Part shown: positions 1 to 5,001 of the stretch, piece by piece
How positions within the stretch are numbered: position 1 is the first letter of the stretch
How the letters are laid out: every line of letters begins with the position of its first letter
Source of the DNA: Crocinitomicaceae bacterium
Lineage (GTDB): Bacteria > Bacteroidota > Bacteroidia > Flavobacteriales_G > Salibacteraceae
Direction of reading: 5' to 3'
Length of the DNA: 5,553 nucleotides
NCBI GenBank assembly: GCA_018623405.1
Contig: JAAZVO010000190.1
Coordinates: 1 to 5,553 of the forward strand
Program-made: the position numbers and the translations under genes
The notes under the pieces: generated by a model
What the model was told of the DNA's origin: nothing
The model's input: the letters and a program-made list of their open reading frames with translations, nothing else
Database searches by the model: none

Positions 1-1
1 A

Positions 2-1372
2 GAGCTAGAGGATCTTATTTACGATGTTATTGATAATTACGAAAGAGAACAAGAAAGAAAAGAGCGAGAAGCAGAGCTAGACAACTTTGGTTTTGGAGAT
101 GACCAACCGCTCTACAGCACAATGCCTAGTGAGGGCAACGGAAAATGGTATTTCTATAACCCAACCGCCATAAGTTTTGGGGCAAACGAGTTTAAGCGAA
201 TTTGGGGGGGGCGGCCAAATGAAGATAATTGGAGGCGCAGCAATAAAGAAAGTAAAGGCAGTTTCGATAATGTTTTCGAAGAACAGTCAGCCCTTGATGG
301 TGATGGCGCTGACTCTACCCGCTCTAATGACCCAACCTCAAAAGAGTACTATTTGCAAGAAATTCCGTTTGACGAAGAAGCCATTGAAGCCTCAAACACC
401 AAACTTAAAAAAGCCTATTATGACCTTGGTATAGTGTATAAAGACCAATTAGAAGACAACTACAAATCCATAGAAACTTTAGAGAAATTGGTAGACCGGT
501 TTGACTCGAGTGATTTTCACCTGGTATCGTATTACAGATTATACCTTATGCACGAGGCTGAGGGTAATTCTGCAAAGGCAGAATACTACAAAAACCTAGT
601 ACTAAACAACTACCCTGAGTCAGATTATGCCTTACTCATTAAAAACCCTGATTATTTTAAAGAAGAAAATGCCGAACGAGCTAAGCTAGTGGCCTATTAC
701 GAAAAAACGTATGGCTATTACCAACGTGGCTATTACAAGGCTTGTATCATGAGCTGCGAAGAATCTGATGCGAAATTCCCTGACAATAATTTAAAACCTA
801 AGTTTTTACTGCTAAAAGCTAAAGCTAAAGGAATGATGGGTGAGAAAGAAACATTTATTTCAGAATTAGAGTCTTTGTCAAAAGAGTACAGCAACAACGA
901 AGAAGGAAAAGAGGCAGCAGAAATATTGGCTTATTGGCAAAAATCTCAAGAAGAAGCAAAAAAACAGGCAGAGTTAGAAGAAATGATGAAAAAAGGTTAT
1001 GCCATTACCATGGAGTCTAGCCATACCGCTGTGTTGATTGTGCCAAACTTAGATATGGATATAAGTAAGGTAAAAATTGCCATCTCAAATTTTAATAGTC
1101 AATACTTCAAAACAGATAACCTTAAAATAAACGCCATTTTTCTGGATAAAGACCACCAAATGGTATCTATTAAAGATTTTGAAAATGCTGAAAAAGCATT
1201 ACTTTTTTATCAAGTTTTCAAAAAGAACACCTCTTACCTAAAAGAGATAAATGAAAAAGAGTACGATTTCTTTGTGATTTCTTTTGAAAATTATCCAATC
1301 TTCTTTCAAAAAAAGAACGTGGCTGAGTACCTAGAGTTTTTCTCTAAAACTTACCTTGAAGAAACCAATTAA
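2..1372 (+). CDS. porW: Type IX secretion system lipoprotein PorW/SprE, C-terminal part (5' end outside window)
   Basis: The reading frame is open from base 2 to the TAA at 1370-1372, giving 456 visible residues; the start is off the left edge. The ATG at 122 is internal, because clearly coding, charged sequence continues upstream of it. Known members (SprE of Flavobacterium, PorW of Porphyromonas) are around 800-900 residues, so roughly half is visible. I recognise the block WYFYNP (visible residues about 49-54) followed by W-G-x-R and EDNWR (about 68-77), a low-complexity linker, EYYL-x-x-IP (about 115-122), then helical TPR-like repeats (about 135-168, 172-205 and 225-262), a charged helix, and a C-terminal alpha/beta domain (about 331-456). 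The family is an outer-membrane lipoprotein on the periplasmic side, needed for type IX secretion and gliding and thought to link the motor/ring complex to the translocon. The lipobox is not visible. An 8-G run lies in the W-G-G-R motif. The family call is from motif memory, not a search. Confidence 0.88.
   Translation, partial: ELEDLIYDVIDNYEREQERKEREAELDNFGFGDDQPLYSTMPSEGNGKWYFYNPTAISFGANEFKRIWGGRPNEDNWRRSNKESKGSFDNVFEEQSALDGDGADSTRSNDPTSKEYYLQEIPFDEEAIEASNTKLKKAYYDLGIVYKDQLEDNYKSIETLEKLVDRFDSSDFHLVSYYRLYLMHEAEGNSAKAEYYKNLVLNNYPESDYALLIKNPDYFKEENAERAKLVAYYEKTYGYYQRGYYKACIMSCEESDAKFPDNNLKPKFLLLKAKAKGMMGEKETFISELESLSKEYSNNEEGKEAAEILAYWQKSQEEAKKQAELEEMMKKGYAITMESSHTAVLIVPNLDMDISKVKIAISNFNSQYFKTDNLKINAIFLDKDHQMVSIKDFENAEKALLFYQVFKKNTSYLKEINEKEYDFFVISFENYPIFFQKKNVAEYLEFFSKTYLEETN
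204..211 (+). repeat. 8-G homopolymer inside porW
   Basis: Eight consecutive G encode the tail of TGG plus GGG GGG, the W-G-G of the conserved W-G-x-R motif. It stands out in an AT-rich gene and could be a slippage site. The frame is intact here, so the gene reads as on. Confidence 0.9.
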
Positions 1373-1391
1373 CCTAATCTGTTGATTTTGT

Positions 1392-1399
1392 TAATTTTG
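1392..1399 (+). promoter_or_regulatory. Possible Bacteroidota -7 box before the bactofilin gene
   Basis: TAATTTTG matches the Bacteroidota -7 consensus TAnnTTTG exactly and lies in the 40-base gap after porW. No good TTG/TTTG -33 box sits 19-20 bases upstream (the sequence there is around TTAA). A transcript starting 5-8 bases downstream would have a leader of under ten bases before the ATG at 1413. In AT-rich DNA a chance match is quite possible. Confidence 0.3.
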
Positions 1400-1412
1400 C
1401 CAAAATTTTCCG

Positions 1413-1829
1413 ATGTTTAACAAGAACAAAAATTCAATGGGAAAAGGAAACGAGGGTGGCTCATTTACCCCAAACCACATTGCTAAAGGAACCACTATTA
1501 ATGGAGACATTGAAACCAATGGAGATATCAGAATAGATGGTGTTTTAGTGGGTACCATTAAATCTTCGGGCAAAGTAGTAATAGGAGAAACAGGCTCTGT
1601 AGATGGTAATGTAATTTGCCAAAACGGAAATGTATCCGGCAAGATAAAGGGTAAAATTACCGTTAAAGAACTTTTAGCTATGCAAAGCTCTGCCTCTATA
1701 AATGGAGATATTATTACCGGAAAGTTATCTATTGAGCCAGGCGCAACATTTACAGGTTCTTGCTCAATGGGAGCTGTAATAAAAGAAATCTCATCAGACA
1801 AGCAAGAAAGAAAAGAAAAACAAGCCTAA
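1413..1829 (+). CDS. Bactofilin (polymer-forming cytoskeletal protein)
   Basis: This 138-residue protein has the bactofilin (DUF583) pattern: short repeated strands with hydrophobic positions about every other residue and regular G-x-I/V turns, for example TTINGDIETNGDIRIDG and ASINGDIITGKLSIEPGA. The beta-helix core covers about residues 22-120, with a flexible N-terminus and a short, charged Lys/Glu-rich tail. Bactofilins polymerise without nucleotide into filaments on the inner membrane and act as scaffolds for cell shape, wall synthesis or protein localisation. I chose the ATG at 1413 because it gives Met-Phe plus lysines, similar to the N-terminal membrane-targeting peptide known in this family; an in-frame ATG at 1437 is the alternative. 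Length is normal. It starts 40 bases after porW and ends 17 bases before atpZ, so it is probably co-transcribed with one or both. Its specific cellular job cannot be read from the sequence. Confidence 0.92.
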   Translation: MFNKNKNSMGKGNEGGSFTPNHIAKGTTINGDIETNGDIRIDGVLVGTIKSSGKVVIGETGSVDGNVICQNGNVSGKIKGKITVKELLAMQSSASINGDIITGKLSIEPGATFTGSCSMGAVIKEISSDKQERKEKQA

Positions 1830-1846
1830 ACACTATAGGGTAATCC

Positions 1847-2077
1847 ATGCCCTCAAAAGACCCAAAAAACAATACGTTAAAAACCATTGCCAGATTTTCA
1901 GGTGTTGGTATTCAAATGGGAGTAACCATATATCTTGGCGCTTGGCTAGGCAGGTGGTTAGACGAAAAATACCCAATGGAAAAAAACTGGTTTACAATTG
2001 GTTGCACCTTATTAGCTGTAGTTATTGCCTTATATAGCGTGCTTCAACAAGTAAATAAATACAACAACGAAGACTAA
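1847..2077 (+). CDS. atpZ: AtpZ/AtpI-family ATP synthase accessory membrane protein
   Basis: This 76-residue protein has two predicted membrane helices (about residues 17-37 and 48-68) and the motif G-x-W-L-G-R-W-L-D at residues 31-39, typical of the small AtpZ/AtpI-like proteins found before atp operons. The N-terminus is basic and soluble, and the C-terminus polar, giving a hairpin in the inner membrane. In other bacteria AtpI helps assemble the c ring, and AtpZ with AtpI has been proposed to carry Mg2+ or Ca2+ for the enzyme; which applies here is unknown. It follows the bactofilin by 17 bases, with a GGG that could act as a weak ribosome site. Its TAA shares its last A with the next ATG (TAATG), which suggests translational coupling. 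Confidence 0.85.
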   Translation: MPSKDPKNNTLKTIARFSGVGIQMGVTIYLGAWLGRWLDEKYPMEKNWFTIGCTLLAVVIALYSVLQQVNKYNNED

Positions 2078-2460
2078 TGTTGGCAAATAGCCTGAGGTTT
2101 TTTGGGGTTCTATCTGCTGTTTTGTTGCTAGCGGGTTTTACCCATTTCTTTATTTTAGAAAACTTAGGTTTTAAACCCGCTAATGTTTTGCTAGTAAGAT
2201 CTTATATAGTAAATGTGCTTTTAGCGCAACTTATTTTTGTTGTTCTTGATGTATTAAAAAACAAAAAAAGTAATGCCCTTGGATTTGTGTTTATGGGTGG
2301 GAGCTTAATAAAGTTTGCTGCATTTTTTGTGTTGTTTTATCCAACATACAATGCAGACGGTGATGCCGATAAGATAGAGTTTTTGGCATTTTTTGTACCC
2401 TATGCGTTAAGCTTAATTTTAGAAACTTACACCTTGGTTAAAATCCTCAATAAATCTTGA
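2077..2460 (+). CDS. Four-helix membrane protein in atpI position (unrecognised function)
   Basis: This 127-residue, very hydrophobic protein has four predicted membrane helices (about residues 6-28, 38-60, 66-90 and 100-122). There are short basic patches between helices 2 and 3 (KNKKS) and an acidic loop between helices 3 and 4 (DGDADK). Lys79 and Glu116 fall within predicted helices, which is unusual and may mean they pair. I see no enzyme motif. Length, topology and place between atpZ and atpB match AtpI (UncI), which aids c-ring assembly, but the sequence does not clearly show an AtpI signature. Comparable small membrane proteins of unknown function (I think the DUF6168 group) occupy this place in other Flavobacteriia; that is from memory. 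The start overlaps the atpZ stop by one base, so the two proteins are probably made together. It precedes the candidate atpB promoter, so it may be expressed independently of the main operon. Confidence 0.75.
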   Translation: MLANSLRFFGVLSAVLLLAGFTHFFILENLGFKPANVLLVRSYIVNVLLAQLIFVVLDVLKNKKSNALGFVFMGGSLIKFAAFFVLFYPTYNADGDADKIEFLAFFVPYALSLILETYTLVKILNKS

Positions 2461-2505
2461 GTTTTAAGTAAAAAATATCGACTAAAAAATAATGGTTGAT
2501 AATGT

Positions 2506-2536
2506 GTTAATAATTAAAGAATAAGTATTACGTTTG
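2506..2536 (+). promoter_or_regulatory. Candidate atpB operon promoter (Bacteroidota type)
   Basis: TACGTTTG at 2529-2536 matches the Bacteroidota -7 consensus TAnnTTTG exactly. GTTA at 2506-2509, 19 bases upstream, is a degenerate -33 box (consensus TTTG/TTG). Transcription would start near 2541-2544 and leave a leader of about 30 bases before the ATG at 2573. It sits in the longest gap of the window (112 bases), as expected for a promoter of the ATP synthase structural genes. Confidence 0.5.
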
Positions 2537-2572
2537 CCGCGCCTTTTAGAACGGTTACGAAAGAGAAAAAAT

Positions 2573-2641
2573 ATGCAGGCAAAACTATTAAAACTACTCG
2601 CTCTAACACTCTCATTAACAATATTTTCTAGTGCTTTCGCC
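2573..2641 (+). other. atpB: Signal peptide of AtpB
   Basis: Residues 1-23 show a basic start (Lys4, Lys7), a leucine-rich hydrophobic core and a small-residue end (S-A-F-A) before N-P-S. This is a good signal peptidase I pattern and would place the following domain outside the cytoplasmic membrane. Confidence 0.8.
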
Positions 2642-3646
2642 AACCCTAGTGAGCCTACTGAAGCAGGCGGTGAGAATGACATAAAAAAAGAAATAAAACA
2701 AGATATTTCTCACCACCTTCAAGATTCTTACGACTTCCATTTATTCACAGATAAGGAAACAAACACGCATTATGGCTTTCCTCTTCCTGTAATTTTATGG
2801 GATGGTGGTTTACATGTTTTTATGTCTTCAAAGTTTCACCATGGTGAGGATATTGCCGAGTCAAATGGTAACTATTATATGTTACACCACAATCATATTT
2901 ATAAAACTGATGCTGAGGGTACTGTAAAATATGATGACGAAGGACACATAATAAACGAAAAGCCATTTGATATTTCAATTACTAAAAATGTATTCGTTTC
3001 TATTTGTGTTGCCTTAATGATTTTCTTGTTTTTCTCAGGTATGGCAAAACATTACAAATCAGGTCCGCTCCCAAAAGGTTTTGGAAGATTAATGGAACCC
3101 TTAGTAATATTTATTAGAGATGAGGTTGCAAGACCAAACATTGGAGATAAACACTATAGAAATTACATGGGATATTTACTCACTGTTTTCTTTTTCATTT
3201 GGTTTTTAAACATGTTTGGTTTAACGCCACTTGGTATTAATGTTACAGGAAATATAGCGGTAACCTTTGCTTTAGCTTTAATCACTTTTGTGATTACCCA
3301 ATTTACTGCAAACAAAAATTATTGGCAACATATTTTTTGGATGCCTGGTGTTCCATATCCAATGAGAATAATTCTTGCGCCAATTGAACTATTGGGTGTA
3401 TTTATTAAGCCTTTTGCTTTACTTATTCGGTTGTACGCGAACATGTCTGCAGGCCACGTTGTAATGATGAGCTTAATTGGTTTGTTGTTCATTTTCCACA
3501 ATTGGTTTGCAAGAGGCGCCTTTTTAGGATTGACTTTATTTTTATCAATTATAGAATTTTTTGTAGCCCTGTTACAGGCCTATATTTTTACGATGTTAAG
3601 TGCCCTTTACTTCGGTATGGCAGTAGAAGAGCATGGGCATCATTAA
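2573..3646 (+). CDS. atpB: ATP synthase F0 subunit a
   Basis: Subunit a is the stator half of the proton channel in the inner membrane. The protein has 357 residues, against 271 in E. coli. The excess is a cleavable-looking signal peptide (residues 1-23, ending AFA) plus an extracytoplasmic domain (about 24-137) with many histidines. Membrane helices follow at about 139-157, 200-220 and 226-246, then the long channel helices (about 264-308 and 316-348). The essential arginine is Arg286 in the block RLYANMSAGH (E. coli Arg210), with Asn290 matching Asn214. His295 and Glu328 replace E. coli Glu219 and His245, a known reciprocal swap; Gln335 matches Gln252. The tail ends EEHGHH. The frame could be extended to a TTG at 2534, but that lies inside the candidate promoter and would put a basic stretch before the signal peptide, so the ATG at 2573, with an A-rich leader, is preferred. 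Subunit c follows 34 bases on. Confidence 0.97.
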   Translation: MQAKLLKLLALTLSLTIFSSAFANPSEPTEAGGENDIKKEIKQDISHHLQDSYDFHLFTDKETNTHYGFPLPVILWDGGLHVFMSSKFHHGEDIAESNGNYYMLHHNHIYKTDAEGTVKYDDEGHIINEKPFDISITKNVFVSICVALMIFLFFSGMAKHYKSGPLPKGFGRLMEPLVIFIRDEVARPNIGDKHYRNYMGYLLTVFFFIWFLNMFGLTPLGINVTGNIAVTFALALITFVITQFTANKNYWQHIFWMPGVPYPMRIILAPIELLGVFIKPFALLIRLYANMSAGHVVMMSLIGLLFIFHNWFARGAFLGLTLFLSIIEFFVALLQAYIFTMLSALYFGMAVEEHGHH

Positions 3647-3662
3647 GATTGTGTATGTTTAA

Positions 3663-3671
3663 TTTTAAAAA
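3663..3671 (+). promoter_or_regulatory. TTTTAAAAA leader before atpE
   Basis: TTTTAAAAA ends 9 bases before the atpE ATG. No Shine-Dalgarno sequence is present. AT-rich unstructured leaders of this kind favour translation in Bacteroidota, and a near-identical element precedes atpF. Confidence 0.45.
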
Positions 3672-3680
3672 TCAGTAATT

Positions 3681-3872
3681 ATGGAAATTCCAGCAATCGT
3701 TGGTGCAGGTTTAGTTGTTATTGGTGCCGGTATCGGTATTGGTAGAATTGGTGGATCTGCTATGGAGGCTATCGCAAGACAGCCTGAAGCAACCAACAAA
3801 ATTCAAACGGCTATGCTTATTGCAGCGGCCCTTATTGAAGGTATTGGATTTGCTGCATTATTTGCAGTTTAA
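3681..3872 (+). CDS. atpE: ATP synthase F0 subunit c
   Basis: This 63-residue hairpin forms the proton-driven c ring. Helix 1 (about 4-30) carries the glycine motif G15-A-G17-I-G19-I-G21, the polar loop is Arg33-Gln34-Pro35, and helix 2 (about 41-63) has the ion-carrying Glu53 (E. coli Asp61). The usual Na+ ligands are absent: Ile20 stands where Na+-type rings have Gln, and Gly54 follows the Glu instead of Ser/Thr, so proton coupling is expected. Relative to the 79-residue E. coli protein both ends are about 8 residues shorter, so both membrane helices are trimmed on the periplasmic side. Arg22 is a basic residue within helix 1; I recall Lys or Arg there in other Bacteroidota. Glycine codons are dominated by GGT, fitting high expression. 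It has its own AT-rich leader and is followed by a strong hairpin, which may let it be made in excess over its neighbours. Confidence 0.97.
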   Translation: MEIPAIVGAGLVVIGAGIGIGRIGGSAMEAIARQPEATNKIQTAMLIAAALIEGIGFAALFAV

Positions 3873-3881
3873 TCAAAAAAA

Positions 3882-3914
3882 TAAACAACTGCAACGGTTG
3901 GTTGCAGTTGTTTA
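3882..3914 (+). promoter_or_regulatory. Perfect 14-bp hairpin between atpE and atpF
   Basis: TAAACAACTGCAAC (3882-3895) pairs without mismatch with GTTGCAGTTGTTTA (3901-3914) around a 5-base loop, GGTTG. It starts 10 bases after the atpE stop and ends 19 bases before the atpF ATG. Only a weak T-run (TTTT at 3917-3920) follows, so it is more likely a partial terminator, an mRNA processing or 3'-end stabilising element than a full terminator, since atpF must still be transcribed. Confidence 0.8.
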
Positions 3915-3916
3915 AG

Positions 3917-3926
3917 TTTTAAAAAA
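3917..3926 (+). promoter_or_regulatory. TTTTAAAAAA leader before atpF
   Basis: This is the same element as before atpE, ending 7 bases before the atpF ATG. It could serve both as translation leader and as the weak T-run after the hairpin. Confidence 0.4.
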
Positions 3927-3933
3927 TTAAACA

Positions 3934-4431
3934 ATGGAAAAATTAATTAGCGAGTTTTCTTTAGGATTATTTTTTTGGCAAACCTTAATCTTTTTAGGCC
4001 TATTGTTTTTGCTTAGAAAGTTTGCGTGGAGGCCAATTATGGCTGCCGTGCAAGAAAGAGAAGATAATATTGAAAATTCTCTTAAAAGTGCTGAGCAAGC
4101 TAAAAAGGAAATGGAAGAGCTTCAAGCTAAAAACCAAGACCTTTTAAAAGAAGCTAGAGAAGAAAGAGATAAAATGCTTAAAGAAGCTAAAGATGCAAAA
4201 GATAGAATTGTTTCTGAAGCCAAAACCAAAGCAAAAGAAGAGGCTGATAAATTATTAGCTCAAGCAAGGCAAGATATTCATAATGAAAAGCAAGCTGCTG
4301 TTGGTGAAATGAAACAAATGGTTGCATCTTTCTCTGTAGAAATTGCAGAAAAAATCATGAAAGAGGAGTTAGCTGTAGACAAACACCAAAAGCTTGTAAA
4401 CACTTACCTAGAAGATTTAAAACTAAATTAA
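3934..4431 (+). CDS. atpF: ATP synthase F0 subunit b
   Basis: Subunit b forms the dimeric peripheral stalk that ties the membrane part to the alpha3-beta3 head through delta. The protein has 165 residues, the usual length. One membrane helix lies at about 8-27, followed by the basic hinge RKFAWRP (28-34) typical of b. The rest is a long, charged, Ala/Lys/Glu-rich coiled coil (about 36-128) and a C-terminal delta-binding segment (about 129-165, with VEIAEKIMKEEL). Residues 71-103 form three 11-residue units starting LKEAR, LKEAK and VSEAK, the hendecad spacing associated with the right-handed coiled coil proposed for b. There is only one b-type gene in the visible part, so the stalk is probably a homodimer. 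The start is the only ATG that keeps the membrane helix. The stop is separated from atpH by one base. Confidence 0.96.
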   Translation: MEKLISEFSLGLFFWQTLIFLGLLFLLRKFAWRPIMAAVQEREDNIENSLKSAEQAKKEMEELQAKNQDLLKEAREERDKMLKEAKDAKDRIVSEAKTKAKEEADKLLAQARQDIHNEKQAAVGEMKQMVASFSVEIAEKIMKEELAVDKHQKLVNTYLEDLKLN

Positions 4432-4432
4432 T

Positions 4433-4990
4433 ATGAAAGGCAGCAAAGCCTCCATACGATATGCAAAATCGCTTCTAGAAATAGCCGTTTTTCAAAACGA
4501 GTTAGAAGTGGTTTATGAAGATGTAAATACAATTTTTGATACTCTTTCAAAAAACAGAGAACTAAAGTTATTACTTAAAAACCCCGTTTTAAAACAAGAT
4601 AAAAAATCAGCCATCATGGCAAAGATTTTTGAGGGGCACTTAAGACCACTTGCAGTTTCTTTTGTTGAAATTCTTATCCTAAAGAAAAGAGAAGGGTTGC
4701 TCACAGAAATATGTGAACACTTCATTTACATGTATAAAAAACACCTCAATATTATTTCTGCAGAAGTAAAAACCGCTGTAGAGTTAGATGAGGCAACTAG
4801 AGAAAAATTAAGAGCCATCGTTGCTAAAATTGACGATGGAAATATTGAACTTCATGAAACTATTGACCCAAGTATTGTTGGTGGTTTTGTAGTTCGCGTT
4901 GGAGATAAACAAATTGATCAAAGTATCTCCTCAAAATTAAATAAGGTAGAAAGAGAATTTTCTGAAAACCCATTTATTGTAAAATATTAA
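4433..4990 (+). CDS. atpH: ATP synthase F1 subunit delta
   Basis: Subunit delta (OSCP family) caps the F1 head and joins it to the b dimer. It has 185 residues, close to the family norm of about 175-185. The N-terminal helical domain (about 1-105) includes RYAKSLLEIA (9-18) and the KNPVL segment (49-53). The C-terminal domain holds the family signature DPSIVGGFVVRVGDKQID (145-162), followed by the usual terminal helix. One base separates TAA of atpF from this ATG, so reinitiation by the same ribosomes is likely and would help balance b and delta. No other start would keep the conserved N-terminal helix. Confidence 0.96.
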   Translation: MKGSKASIRYAKSLLEIAVFQNELEVVYEDVNTIFDTLSKNRELKLLLKNPVLKQDKKSAIMAKIFEGHLRPLAVSFVEILILKKREGLLTEICEHFIYMYKKHLNIISAEVKTAVELDEATREKLRAIVAKIDDGNIELHETIDPSIVGGFVVRVGDKQIDQSISSKLNKVEREFSENPFIVKY

Positions 4991-5001
4991 TTCCTTAAAA
5001 A

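Noticed and set aside
177..434. 85-codon plus-strand frame inside porW
   Set aside because: It overlaps clearly conserved porW coding sequence in another frame and its product shows no recognisable domain.
1391..1801. 136-codon minus-strand frame opposite the bactofilin gene
   Set aside because: It is an antisense shadow of the repetitive beta-helix coding pattern; the plus-strand product is a recognisable bactofilin.
2534..2572. Longer atpB beginning at TTG 2534 (13 extra residues, very basic)
   Set aside because: The TTG overlaps the candidate -7 promoter box, the extra residues would precede a well-formed signal peptide, and ATG 2573 has an A-rich leader.
2482..2682. Minus-strand frame across the atpB promoter gap and signal peptide
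   Set aside because: Low-complexity product from AT-rich DNA, no start context, and it conflicts with a well-supported gene.
3319..3501. Minus-strand frame opposite atpB
   Set aside because: It lies entirely opposite the channel helices of subunit a, with no recognisable product.
3654..3661. Possible -7 box TATGTTTA before atpE
   Set aside because: The last base of TAnnTTTG is wrong and no -33 box lies 19-20 bases upstream; not enough to call a promoter.
3715..3915. 66-codon frame overlapping atpE and running into the hairpin
   Set aside because: It is a +1 shadow of atpE; its end is set by the hairpin sequence and its product resembles no family.
3882..3920. Full intrinsic terminator after atpE
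   Set aside because: The stem is strong but the following T-run is only four bases, and full termination would cut off atpF, atpH and atpA, which lack an evident promoter of their own.
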